A stretch of DNA of 64,000 nt, from NCBI GenBank assembly GCA_014529385.2, contig CM043946.1:32816558-32880557 (forward strand), written 5' to 3'. Source of the stretch: Adiantum capillus-veneris (taxonomy: Eukaryota; Streptophyta; Polypodiopsida; Polypodiales; Pteridaceae). Position 1 is the stretch's first letter. Every line of letters starts with the position of its first letter. A program made the translations under genes and the position numbers. Positions 44,976 to 56,914 of the stretch are shown piece after piece. Under the pieces are notes generated by a model that was not told the origin of the DNA, searched no databases, and saw only the letters and a program-made list of their open reading frames with translations.

Positions 44976-47900
44976 ATGGCTAGATCACAGGACACTGCTC
45001 TTTACAATATCAAGAAGCTGGATGGAACCAATTTCCCATTGTGGAAGAAGCAGATTTGGCACGTGTTGGTACAAAAGAAGCAGATAAAAACTATAAAGCT
45101 CAAGGGGATAAAACCAGAAGATATGGACGAAGATGAATGGAGCGAAATGGATGAATTGGCACTTTCTCCCATTATGCTGACTTTGGCAGAAAGCGTTTAC
45201 TTCAATGTAGCAAATGAGATGTCGGCTTATCAAGCATGGTTAAAGTTGAGTGATCTTTATGAGAAGCAGAGTGCAGCTTCACAGGTATACTGGCTTAAGA
45301 AGCTTGTTGACTTGAAGATGAAAGAAGGGACACCTATGTCCAATCATCTGAATGAATTCAACACAATCTACAGTCAGTTGTCAGCTCAAGGTGTCAAGTT
45401 TGATGAACCTGTTAGAGCTATGTTCCTGTTGATCACATTGTCGGAAAGTTGGGACACTTTTCGCACAGCTTTGAGTAATTCTGCACCTCCAGATGGTTTG
45501 AACATAGCAGGTGTAGAAGGAAGTTTGCTTACTGAAGAAACCAATAGAAAGACAATGGACAAGGGCAAAGGAACAACCTTAGTTGTCAGGGGAAGGACCA
45601 AAGAAAAGTACAAAGGTGGAAAGAGGAATCAGTCTCGTAGCAAGTCCCGCAGTGCTAAAGGCAAGAGTGACATAGAAGGCTACCATTGTGGCAAGAAGGG
45701 TCACATCAAAAGAGACTGCAGAGAATGGAAAGCAGAAAAAGGCAAAGAGAAAGTTGAAGACCATGGTGAGAAGAACAAGTCCTCAGTGAAGATTCAAGAA
45801 ATAAATGTGACAAACACTGTTGCAGAGGATGATAGTCTAGTGTCAGGAGACATCTACTTCTTGAAGAATACAATGGACTCAGCTCTTCTTACAGCATCTG
45901 ATGGAAATGCACTGAGTGACTGGATTATAGACTCAGGGGCATCACTTCATGTGTCTCCAAACAAGGAGTGGTTTACTTCTTATGTGACCACTCAAGATCA
46001 TGTTCGGCTAGGCAATGGGCAGACATGTGAGATCTTAGGTGTTGGAGATGTTCAATTGAAGTTTCAGAATGGCTCTTCTTTCACGCTGAAGAATGTGAGA
46101 CATGTTCCCGCAATTACAAAGAGCTTGATCAGCACAGGTTTACTTGATGATGCTGGCTACGTCACCACTTTTGGACAGAACATGTGGAAGATATCCAAGG
46201 GTTCTATGAAAGTAGCACATGGAGTAAAGTCTGGAGGACTTTACATGATTTATGTATCAAATGTCTCTAAAAATTTAATCAATGTAACCGAGCAGCCGAA
46301 CGTTTCTTTGTGGCATAGCCGATTAGGACATATGTCCAAGAAGGGAATGGAAATCTTGTCTCATTCTGGTTATTTGCCTGGCTTTTCATTTAATGATTTT
46401 GAATTCTGTGAACATTGTCTGTATGGTAAGCAAACACAGCAGCCACATAAGCATAGAAGCAGTAGAAGAGATACACAGTTGGCACTTGTTCATAGTGATT
46501 TGTGTGCACCTATGCCTAACCTATCTCTAGGGGGAGCTTCTTACTTTATGACATTTATAGATGATTACTAGAGGAAAGTATGGGTTTACTTTCTCAAACA
46601 CAAGGATGAAGCGTTTAGTGTTTTCAAAACGTTTGTGACACTTGTGGAGAATCAGAGTGGCAAGAAGCTTGAATGCTTACGCACTGACAATGGTGGAGAG
46701 TATGTTTCAAAGGCCTTTCAGGACTTTTGTGAGTCAAAAGGTATAAAATGTGAACTTACTGCTCCTTACAATCCTCCTCAAAATGGTGTTGCTGAGAGGA
46801 TGAATAGGACCATACAAGAGAAGGTCATAAGTATGTTGTCTAATGCAGAGCTGCCAAATGGGTTTTGGGATGAAGCTCTATCAACAGCTGTTCATCTTGT
46901 AAATAGATCTCCTAGCAAGGTTTTGCAGAAGGATTCAGTGCCAGAGATGGTATGGTCAGGCAAAATGCCCTCATACAAGCATCTCAAAGTCTTTGGCTGT
47001 GAGGCATATACTCACGTTCCAAAGGAATTTAGGAACAAACTTGAGCCAAAGAGTAGAAAGTGCATCTTTCTAGGCTATGGTAATTCTGGTGAGATGGGGT
47101 ACAGACTTTGGGATCCCGAATCCAGAAAGGTTGTCCGCAGCAATGATGTTCACTTTAATGAATCCAAATATCATTCTAAACCAGAGAGGGTTGAGGAGAT
47201 TAGAAGAGTTGTCTTCCAAGAAGATGGACCTGCACGTGCAAGACAAAATGTCAGGGCTCAAGAGGAGCAAGGACAGGATAGAGTGGAACCACAGGTTGTG
47301 GCTGAGCCTGAGCCACCTATTGTGCATAGATCTGGACGTGTCACGCGACCTCTTGATAGGTTTGTTCCATCTATGAACTATGTCATGTTGACTGATTGCA
47401 ATGAGCCTTCATGTTACAAGGAAGCAGTGCAAATGAAGGACTCCGGGAATCGGCAATTGGCAAGTTAAATTACCACGGGGCAAAAAGGCTCTACCCTGTA
47501 AATGGGTTTACAGGTATAAGATCACCGCTCATGATAGTCAGCCAAAGTACAAAGCAAGGCTTGTTGCCAAGGGCTTTAAGCAAGAACAAGGCATTGACTT
47601 TGATGAAGTCTTCTCTCCGGTGGTCAAGATGACTACATTGAGATGCTTTCTTGCATTGGTTGCCATATTAGATTTGGTGTTGCACCAAATGGATGTCAAG
47701 ACAGCGTTCTTGCATGGTGATTTAGATGTGGAAATTTACATGCAGCAGCCAGAAGGGTTTGTTGAGAAAGGCAAGGAAGATTGGGTATGCCAGTTGTTAA
47801 AGAGTCTTTATGGCTTAAAACAATCACCGAGGGCATGGTACCATAAATTCCACAAGTTTATGCTTTCTCAAGGCTACAAACGTAGTGAGTTCAATCACTG

Positions 47901-48909
47901 TCTATATACAAAGAAGGCTAAGGATGGCAGTTGGCTGATCCTTATTTTGTATGTGGATGACATGTTGATTGCTGGCAAGCACTTGGAAGAAATTTCAGCT
48001 TTGAAGTCAAAGATGGCAAAATCGTTTGACATGAAAGACATGGGTGAGGCCAGTCATATACTTGGTATGCGCATTGAGAGAGACAGATCAAAGAAGTTGA
48101 TTTGGTTATCTCAAACAGAGTATATTGACAAGGTTTTGCAACGTTTCAATATGGAGAAGGGAAAGGCATTGAGTGTTCCATTGCCACCATATGTGAAACT
48201 TAGCAAACAAGATTGTCCTGTGTCTGAGGAAGAACAGGCTGAAATGGATAAGATTCCATATGCGTCTGCAATGGGTAGTTTGATGTATGCAATGATTGCT
48301 ACTCGCCTAGACATTGCATTTGCAGTGGGAGTAGTAAGTCGATACATGTCAAACCCAGGCAAGAAACATTGGGAGGCAGTGAAAGGAATATTGAGATACC
48401 TGAAAGCTACAAAGAGTATGTGTATATGCTATGGGAGTCAGGAGCTAAGTGTAAAGGGTTTTACAGACTCAGATTATGCAGGTGACTTAGACAACCGAAG
48501 GTCTACGTCAGGGTATGTCTTTACATTGGCTAGTGGAGCAGTATCATGGCGTTCTAGATTACAAGATTGTGTTACTCAGTCTACTACAGAGGCTGAATAT
48601 GTTGCAGCATCAGAGGCATGCAAAGAATCAATTTGGCTTAATCGACTAGTAACAGATTTGGGAATCAAAGAAGAGATGCCTGTGTTATATTGTGATAGTC
48701 AAAGTGCTATACAATTGGCTCGCAATCCAGTTTATCACTCAAAGTCAAAGCATGTGGATGTGAAGTATCATTTCATCAGGGAAATGCTCGAGGATAAGCA
48801 ACTTCAGCTTGTCAAAGTTCACACCACAGAAAATCCTGCTGATCTACTTACAAAAGGACTTCCCTCAGAGAGCTTTGCACATTTTCGCAAGCAGTTAGGT
48901 GTATGGTAG
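44976..48909 (+). pseudogene. Copia gag-pol polyprotein of element D, broken
   Basis: Gag starts at the ATG at 44976 (MARSQDTALYNIKKLDG). In order: UBN2-type gag, a basic linker, a zinc knuckle YHCGKKGHIKRDC whose first Cys is changed (C to Y, about 45681), protease DSGASLHVS, pre-integrase LWHSRLGHMSKKGM, integrase LVHSDLCAP, LRTDNGGEY and QNGVAERMNR, RT with YVDDMLIAG at about 47950-47961, and RNase H DSDYAGD and STTEAEYVA. It ends RKQLGVW at 48909. A Ser-type codon became TAG at 46569-46571. At about 47440-47455 a small deletion with frameshift removes part of the RT N-terminus. It is a distinct lineage from A, B and C. Confidence 0.93.
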
Positions 48910-48998
48910 TACATCACTTCTCTACATCTCTTGTATATTAGCTTGTATAGTAGCTTCTCTCACACTTAAAGTACCACATTGGACTTTAAGTGGGAGGT

Positions 48999-49189
48999 TG
49001 TTGGGGTATAAAGCCCATGTGGTCGCCCAGGTAAGTGGGCGGGCCGCCAGGTTTGTACACATATTCTTTTGTAAAAACCTAATAAGAACTCACTATGCTC
49101 TACACATTACAATAGAGCGAGTTCACCATATCGTCGTGCTCTTCTTCTCGCACTCTCTCTCGCGTCGCACTTCCGCTCGTACTCCTTCA
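48999..49189 (+). repeat. 3' LTR of element D
   Basis: 191 bases, followed by GGATG. Confidence 0.93.
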
Positions 49190-49303
49190 GGATGAAAGAG
49201 AGGAGAATCCATGAGCAACACAAGCAAGAAGAAAGTGTATACTAGTAACACTAATACCAATGCTACACATCCACACACCAAACACCCACACACACATAGA
49301 GTT

Positions 49304-49693
49304 TTAAAATTGATTGGCGCGAGTGTATAAACAACTTGGAGGAGATTCAAGAAACACAATTAAGTTTGTTTGAGAAGGAGATGTGTCATCAAGGAGAAAA
49401 TTTTTGAGCCCTTCATATGGATCCTCTTCTTCTTCCCGAATTGGAGAGAGACCTATTTTGGAACTCTTGCAAGGAGGCTTCCTAGGTGTTCTCTCTTCAT
49501 GGTGGGGAGCTTGGAGAATCCCATGAGCACGAAGCTGTCGTTGCACTTCACTTTGGAGGGATGGATTGCCCATGGCTTATTGAAGCCTAGAAACAAGATA
49601 GTTAACAAGCATCAAGGCATCATTAGTAGCTTGCTCATTAGGAAAATCAAAGTTATCAACATTAATTTCACTCTCTTTACTATTGTCAGCCAT
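49304..49693 (-). pseudogene. Truncated chromovirus gag of element G
   Basis: It starts at the minus-strand ATG ending at 49693 (MADNSKES), aligned with the gag start of F (MAENKQES). A stop replaces a codon after NYLVSRLQ; the frame then continues with AMGNPSLQSEVQRQLRAHGI and LSPIREEEEDPYEG, and loses similarity by about 49330. The rest of G is missing; element D begins 110 bases further on. Bases 49195-49303 show no recognisable element sequence. Confidence 0.8.
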
Positions 49694-50097
49694 TCTAACA
49701 ACTTTTAGGTGTAAAATTTTTAGGTGTACTTTGGCACTTCAAGCCCTAATTGCTACTCCTCCTTACCCCTTTAGAAAAAGCACTCAAGCTACTGTACCCG
49801 TGGCGCGTATAGCATTAATTGCAAGGAGTAGAAGAGAGGGTCGTTCAACACCAAAACAGCACCGGCTCCTGTCAAGCTTCTAATAGCTCAATAGTGGTGA
49901 AGACGTAGGCAAGCCCCGTAGGACTCCACTATTAAGACCATAGCTCTTCACGGTGATGCCCCGTTAACTGCACAAAGGCAGGCGCACTGCAAGGCTGAAA
50001 ATTCCCTATTCTACTTACTCACATGCAATTAATAACACCAACCATTTATAGCTAGCTTGAGGACCTCCCTTCTTGCGCAAGAAAAGAGAAACCTTGT

Positions 50098-50109
50098 GCT
50101 CTCATACCA
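50098..50109 (-). other. Primer-binding site of element G
   Basis: Minus-strand TGGTATGAGAGC, one change from the initiator tRNA-Met site, one base inside the LTR at 50111. About 400 bases of leader separate it from the gag ATG. Confidence 0.7.
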
Positions 50110-50110
50110 A

Positions 50111-51299
50111 TGTAAAATTTAATGGCCTAGTAACTTGTCTGTAGCGAAAAATAGCATGAACATAGTGAGCATTTCATTAGCATAGATTCCTAATGAGAAT
50201 AACAAGAGTGCTTGGGTGGAGAGAGCAACAAAAAGCATAACACCTAGTTAGATAGCATGAACAATGCTTCAAAAGAGAGAGAAATTAAGCAGTTGACAAT
50301 AGTTGAGGACCGGATTTTCATGGAGCCAGTCCCCCCTCCAAAAGGCTTTGTATTATGGTTTCTCCCATCAAGAGAGACATTTTACAATACAATTCTTTGT
50401 GTTCCTTCAATACTAGCTAGTGCAATGAATATGGAAACTTCAAGCACTAAGCTTATTAAACACAACATCAATTCCCTCACGGTCTCAAACCCAATACCTC
50501 ACACACCTTCAAAGATGGTGAGAGCTAGCGGGGTATGAGAGTAGATTGAGAGGAAGAAGGAGTATTCTTACAAGAAAGATGTACATCTCCTCACGTAATC
50601 ACTCATATTAGCATAGCTTAGCTTAGTAAATAGCATGGTAGAGGAGATGAGCATGCATTGAAGCTTGGCTCTTGGTTGGATTTGCATCACAAAGCCAAGA
50701 TTTGTTTGTGTAGGCCTCCCTTCTCACAAGCTTGGAGTAGGTGATAAGCTTTCCATTAAAGCTTGAGAAGGAGAGAGAGAGTCTTCTTGCTTCACACATA
50801 GATTCTATGAGTGTGTGAGTGAATAATGCCTTTGAAAAATCAGCCCCCTCTCTCTCTCTTGGTCGACCCCCCCTTGCTAATTGCTCATGCTACAACCCTA
50901 TTGGACCTCCCCAGCCTCAACCAATGGAAATTAAGCAGCATAAGTGATAGCCTTTTGACATGTGTCCCCCTTTCCCATTTTGTGAGAGCTTTAGGTAATT
51001 AATAAATGAAACTAAACTCTCGTTGGACCCCTTTGCCTCTTGGCCAATAGGAATCAGGCAAGCCATTGGGCTGTTGAATGCTCATTGGACCCCTTGGGAG
51101 ACTGTCCAATAGTCTTCTAGACAACTTAATTCTTATTGGTTCTTTTATTACGTGTTTTAAACTTGATTATACTAGATTTACTCTAGCCTAATCTCATTGG
51201 TCCACCTCCAAGGTCATCCAATAGGATTTGAGTACACCTTGTGGGCATCTGAGCTAGGGAGCTGACATGTGTCCCTCATTCCCTTTGTGTAAAGGGAGC

Positions 51300-51365
<66 letters not shown>

Positions 51366-51716
51366 CTCTCTCATCTCCTACAACTAGGGCTTGCCCCCTC
51401 CTATGTAGGATGCATGAAGACTTTTGGGACACACACAAAGCATCCAATTTCCCTAATGTTTGACCTTTAGACACAACCTTTGAATTTTGGAACCTTAATA
51501 TTTTGGAAGTCTTAATGGGCTAAACCTTAGGATCGTTTAAGCCCATTGTTGCACATTGGTCTTTTGCATATGGCCCCCCCTTTGGATCCCTATTGTGGCC
51601 AGTCTGCCAGCTTAACCAATATTCTAGATTTTCCTCCCCTGGCACTTCCCCATATTATATGATCAGTTTAACATGAGAAAATCATTTAGGAGGATTAGAT
51701 ATTAGTTTTTATGATA
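50111..51716 (-). repeat. 5' LTR of chromovirus G (about 1.6 kb)
   Basis: It matches 52261-53875 along its length, roughly 90 percent over the first 120 bases by eye. On the plus strand it runs from TGTAAAATTTAATGG to TTATGATA, where the final CA is changed. It contains a (TG)15(AG)15 tract at 51301-51360 in the place where the other copy has (GT)n plus GC. The open frames inside are shadows. Confidence 0.8.
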
Positions 51717-52260
51717 GATGTTGGTTTGGAAAATCAATTATTTTTTCTTCTCCTCCCCTGAGCAAAAGTTTGGCTCTTACATGCTCTTGTTTTGAGTGTG
51801 ACTCTTCTGTTATAATTATTTCTTCTTCCAACTCATTTGTGGCATCATTGTAGGATCAGGGAAGACCTATTTTTCCTCAATTATTTTGATAAACACCATT
51901 TGGACCAGGACTATATCATAGCCCTCTTCATCACAAAAATACATCGGTGTAGATTCATTAGCGCACACATCCATTGTGGCCTTGGGTCCACTCAAAAGGT
52001 TTGAACAAATGTTCAAAGAATGGTCCAGGTACATAATCTGTATCCTTCACTTCTCTATCTAAAACGCATTCTTTCCTTTGTAAACTACCCATCCAAATTG
52101 GAGTGTCCTTATGTATCCATGATTAACACTTTAGTCTATGCTGAGGTTTCACGATCCAATTCATGTATAGGTGTCCTCAGGACATCCTTGTAAGAATGGT
52201 CTTTCAAGTTCACTCGAGTAATCTCCCCTACTTGTTCTAGGTAGAGAAAATCATTGCCCC
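51717..52260 (-). pseudogene. Fragment of the post-protease region of an H-type element
   Basis: On the minus strand, read through stops, it gives FLYLEQVGEITRVNLKDHSY followed further on by FCDEEGYDIVLVQM-like sequence (written from a broken frame). This parallels H, where YIYLRNKDV and CDEEGYDIIPFQ occur in the same order at 30685-31040. It sits exactly between the two chromovirus LTRs, so it is either the old target of E and G or DNA trapped by a rearrangement. Confidence 0.55.
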
Positions 52261-52955
52261 TGTAACATTTAATGGCCTAAAAACTTGTGTGTAGTGGAAA
52301 TTAGCATGAACATAGTGGGCATTTCATTAGAATAGATTCCTAATGAGAATTACAAGAGTGCTTGGGTGGAGAGAGCAACAAAAAGCATAATACCTAGTTA
52401 GATAGCATCAACAATACTTTCAAAAGAGAGAGAAATTAAGCTATTGACAACATTTGAGGACCGGATTTGCATGGAGCCGGTCCCCCCTCCAAAAGGCTTT
52501 GTATTATGGTTTCTCCCATCAAGAGAGACATTGTACAATGCAATTCTTTGTGTTCCTTCAAGACTAGATAGTGCAATGAAGATGAAAGCTTCATGCACTA
52601 AGCAAAACACTTAGCAAACACAACATCAATTATCCCCGTTCTCAGACCCAAGACCTCACACACCTTCGAAGATGGTGAGAGCTAGCAGGGTATGAGAGTA
52701 GATTGAGAGGAAGAAGGAGTATCTTACGAGAAAGATGTACATCTCCTCGCATAATCACTCATATTAGCATAGCTTAGCTTAGAAATTAGCTTGGTAGAGG
52801 AGATGAGCATGCATTGAAGCTTGGCTCTTGGTTGGATTTGCATCCACATGCCAAGAGTGTGTCAATGTAGGCTTCTATCTCACACGCTTGGAGTAGGTGA
52901 TGAGCTCTCCATTAAAGCTTGGGAAGAGATAGTCTTCTCTTTCTTTACACATGAG

Positions 52956-52999
<44 letters not shown>

Positions 53000-53473
53000 T
53001 AATGCCTTGCAAAAATCAGCCCCCTCTCTCTCTTGGGCGAGCCCTCTGGCTATTTGCTCTTGCTCAACCCTCATTGGCCCTCCCCAAGTCAAGCCAATGA
53101 CTATTAAGCATCATAAGTGATAGCCTTCTGACATGTGTCCCCCTTTCCCCTTTTGTGAGAGCTTTAGGTTAATTAATAATTCAATTAAACTCTCATTGGA
53201 CCCCTTTGCCTCCTGGCCAATAGGAATCAGGCAAGCCATTGGGCTGCTGAATGCTCATTGGACCCCTTGGGAGACTGTCCAATAGTCATCTAGGAGACTT
53301 AATTTTCATTGGTTCTTTTATTAAGTGTTTTTAAATTAGTTAAACTAGATTTACTCTAGCCTAATTCTCATTGGTCCACATCCAAGGCCATCCAATAGCA
53401 ATTGGGCACACCTTGTGGGCATTTGGGCTAGGGAGCTGACATGTGTCCCTAATTCCCTTTGTGTAAAGGGAGC

Positions 53474-53510
<37 letters not shown>

Positions 53511-53875
53511 CACGCACGACTTTCTCTCTCATCCCCTACTCCCAAGGCTCGCCCCCTCCTATGTAGGGATTTGAAAAGACTTTTTGGTCACACACAAAGC
53601 ATCCAATTTCCCCTAGGGTTGACCTTTGAACACAACCTTTGAATTTTGGAACCTTAGCATTTTGGAAGTCTTAATGGGCTGAACCTTGGGGTCTTTTTAG
53701 CCCATTGTTGCACATGGCTCTTTTGCAGATGGCCCCCCCTTTGGATCCCTATTGTGGCCGGTCTGCTAGCTTAACCAATATTCTATCTTTTTCTCCCTTG
53801 GCACTTCCCCACATTAAATGATCATTTTAATATGAGAAAATCATTTAGGAGAACTAGATATTGATTATTATAACA
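52261..53875 (-). repeat. 3' LTR of chromovirus E (1615 bases)
   Basis: On the plus strand it runs from TGTAACATTTAATGG to ATAACA. Directly inside it (53876-53888) is TTACCTCTCTCTT, the complement of a polypurine tract AAGAGAGAGGTAA, as expected for the 3' LTR of a minus-strand element. GT tracts lie at 52957-52998 and 53476-53504. Confidence 0.85.
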
Positions 53876-54235
53876 TTACCTCTCTCTTGAAATCATAGTC
53901 GTCCTCGACTATGGTGTAGAGAAGATAAAGTATATTCATGAGTCCTTTTCTTAGCGGGTAGAGGATCCCTATGTTACCCTACGACATCATTCCACAATGG
54001 ATGACTAGTCCATTTGGCACTTGAGAGCCTGAGGCTGCCGCAAGCATGTCTGCACATTAGTCCTATCAATCTTCCATAGTAGAGTGACAAGCTCTACTTG
54101 GTGTTTGGGAGACGTCGTCTCCGCAAACTTGATCTAAGCATGCATACTACTTCATTTTTGTGCATAATAAAGAAAAAGAGAGTCTTATAAGACAAAAAAA
54201 AAAACTTTGTTCATTTTTAACATTTGTACATTTGC

Positions 54236-55329
54236 TTACTCTTGAGAAGCATTGTAAGCATTGACAAGGTTTAGGTTATCCTTTAATTGTATGCCTTGCA
54301 TCCATCTAGCATCTTCAAAAGGATAATTCTTAAACTTAATAAGATATCGTCGGATAGTCTTACCGCCTCTTAGTACCTTCTCTTCATGTCGGAGAATGGA
54401 CTCGGGCTGCAGCACCTCCTCTTGGTCCTCGATCTCCGGTGGGTCTTCAATAGTTGGTTCTTGAGGTGGCTCTCCTTTGTAAAGCTTTAATAGGCTCACA
54501 TGGAAAGCATTGTGTATGAGCCAATGATTGGGAAACTTGAGTTCATAGGCCATCTCATTGATTGGCCTAAGAATCTGGAAGGGACCATAGTACCTTTTTG
54601 CTAGTTTAGCATAGTACTTTTGGTGGCCCGTAGGATTCTTGCCCGTCGTGTGCCTTAATCGAGCCTTGGGAAACTTTAGCAAGACCCAATCGTTTTCTTT
54701 AAACGTTTGGGCTCTTCTGTGCTTGTCAGCAGTATCCTTTTGCCTTTGCTGTGAGATAGAGATAGCATCCTTAATCTTTTGAAAAGATTCTTGTAGGTCT
54801 CGGCTATACTCATCTGCAGCGAAGATCTTTCCATGTACCTTAAGTAGCAAGGGACTTTTTGATCTTCCCTCAATTACCTCGAAAGGTGCTTTTCCCGTGG
54901 AAGTATGTACAGTGTTATTGTAAGCATACTCCACTAAGGGTAAGTACTTCTCCCATTGGGATCTTTGATCTACTTTCGTTACATAGGATTTTAGTAGATC
55001 GAGAATTTTTAGGTTAGCTATTTCACTTTGGCCATCCGTTTGTGGATGATAGGCCAAAGAGAATTTTAGCCTTGTCCCTAAATTCTCAAAGAGAACCTTC
55101 CAGAAATTACTGGTCATTCTAGGATCTCTATCCGACACTATGGACATTGGCAAGCCATGGTACTTGAAAATTTGTGAAATGAAGAGCGTTGCCATTTGAT
55201 GGACTTTGATAGTCTTTTTGACAGGTATAAAATGAGCTTGTCTGAACCTGTCTACTATCGTCCATATTCCCGTATTCCCATAGATAGACTTAGGCAATCC
55301 AAATATAAAATCCATGGATATGCTCTCCC
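54236..55329 (-). pseudogene. Integrase catalytic core and chromodomain of element E
   Basis: A long open frame read from about 55345. It holds SISMDFIFGLPKS and TIVDRF (first catalytic Asp), VSDRDPRMTSNFW (second Asp), and HPQTDGQSEIANL (around the catalytic Glu). A GPF/Y-type region (YYGPFQILRPINEMAYEL) and a C-terminal chromodomain-like block (EKVLRGGKTIRRYLIKFKNY then ARWM) follow. The chromodomain places E among plant chromoviruses, where it is thought to guide integration to heterochromatin. The frame itself has no stop over 360 codons and is the best-preserved part of E. Its true N-terminus, the zinc-binding domain, is inverted next to it. Confidence 0.92.
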
Positions 55330-55514
55330 ACCGTATGTGGGGCATAGAGGAATTTAGTCTACCTTAAAGGGAATTGAAACATATTTCTATTGGCCTACCA
55401 TGAAAGTGAACATACAAGAGTATGTTTCTAAATGTGTGGTATGCCAAAAGAAAAATTTTGATAGAGGGAAGCAACTTGGATTGCTTCAACCCTTGCCAAT
55501 CCCTAATTCACCAT
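55330..55514 (+). pseudogene. Inverted zinc-binding (H2C2) segment of the E integrase
   Basis: On the plus strand this 185-base piece encodes GHRGI, a stop, STLKGIETYFYWPTMKVNIQ, KCVVCQ and LGLLQPLPIPNSP: the H2C2 zinc-binding end of a gypsy integrase. All neighbours are on the minus strand. The piece is bounded by inverted short repeats TCTCC (55324-55328) and GGAGA (55515-55519). Turning it round puts it in the right order and frame between the RNase H tail and the catalytic core. The simplest reading is a local inversion after insertion. Confidence 0.85.
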
Positions 55515-56914
55515 GGAGAATGATATTCATACATTACTTTCTCACGTAGTGAGTTAGTAACGCATAGTCTATTGCCATAGAGAAGATAACCATCTTGTAC
55601 AGTAAATGGTTCTTCTTTCTTCCCTAATGCAAGGGCTGAAATCACATCTCTAAAATCGGGATCAATAGCGTACTCATCTATCATTGAAGATAGATCATTG
55701 TGAGTTGCTATGGAAACCACATTCACTCTCATCCGCCTTGAGAGTGCATCAACTACTTGATTATTCTTGCTAGCAATGTGAGCAATATGAAACTAAAATT
55801 GCGAAAGGAAATTTGCCCACCTCATTTGTTTGTCGGAGAGTTTGGTCTGCGTCATGAAGTACTTAAGACTTTGGTGATCCGTTCGCAGAATGAAAGGAGT
55901 CCCCAATAAATAGTGCTTCCATGAGTCTAAGGCATGTAGAACTGCAAGGAGTTCCTTTTTGTATATGCCTAGAACTTGCTCAACAGGGGCAAGCCTTTGA
56001 CTCTCATAGCCTATGGCGTGCCCTTCTTGAAGCAAAACAGCTCCAAGGCAATCACCACAAGCATCACATTGGACCTCAAATGGTTTTGAGAGATCCGGTA
56101 GTGTAAGGACAGGTTGAGAGATAAGATTTTCTTTAAGATTTTCCAAAGCATTGTTCTCCTTAGCAGACCATGTATACCTAATGTTTTTCTTTGTTAGATC
56201 ATGTAATGGTCCCTCAATTTGTGAGAATTTTTCTCTGAAGCGTCTATAGTATGCACACATACCTATAAAGCTTCTTAGTTCATGAAGATTCCTTGGTTTA
56301 GGCCATCCTTTTATTACCTCTAACTTTGATGGATCCATTTGGATGCCATCTTGAGAGATAATGTGACCTATATACTAAATCTCTTGCAAGAAAAATTCAC
56401 TTTTCTTTCGATTAACATAAAGTTTATTCTCTCTCAAAACTTGAAATATTACCTGGACGTGTTTCTTGTGTTCGTCTAATGAATTAGAGTAGATGATAAT
56501 ATCATCAAATAACACCCCAGTGAAGGTTCGATGAGGCCTAAACAGCTTCTCCATCAAGCGGTTGAATGTGGCTGGTGCATTGGTCAAGACAAAAGGCATG
56601 ACAATGTATTCATAAAGACCAAATGTGGTGCGAAATGCGGTCTTTACAATGTCTTGATCAACTATCCTTATTTGATGATAGCCACTTTTTAGGTCAATCC
56701 TACTGAAGTAGGTCGATCCTTGTAGCTTATCAAATAGGTCTTCTACCCGTGGAACGGGAAACCTATTTTTCATAGTGATCCTATTTAGTGCTCTATAGTC
56801 GACACACATACGATATGTGCCGTCTTTCTTTTGCACTAATAGCACAGGTGAGCAAAATGGAGATGAGCTAGGCCTAACCATGCCCTTCTCAACTAACTCA
56901 TGCACTTGCCACAT
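55515..56914 (-). pseudogene. Reverse transcriptase and RNase H of element E
   Basis: RT from 56914: [65 protein letters not shown] and catalytic LFDDIIIYS. A TAG at about 56375 interrupts [20 protein letters not shown]. Then RSFIGMCAYYRRF, and RNase H with FEVQCDACGDCLGAVLLQ and LRTDHQSLKYFMTQ. A second TAG at 55793 and a tail with DALSRRMRVN lead to EKVMYEYHSP at the inversion edge. The catalytic Asp pair is intact. Confidence 0.9.

Larger units (their letters stand above)
43699..49189 (+). mobile_element. Ty1/copia LTR retrotransposon D (5491 bases)
   Basis: A second copia family. LTRs 43699-43890 and 48999-49189 (192 and 191 bases) begin TGTTGGGG and end CCTTCA, with about four substitutions and one indel between them. 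The flanking duplication GGATG (43694-43698 and 49190-49194) is perfect. The PBS TGGTATCAGAGCTC is at 43893, with a 1.08-kb leader before gag. The polypurine tract is at 48988-48998. Low LTR divergence suggests the youngest or one of the youngest insertions here. Confidence 0.95.
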
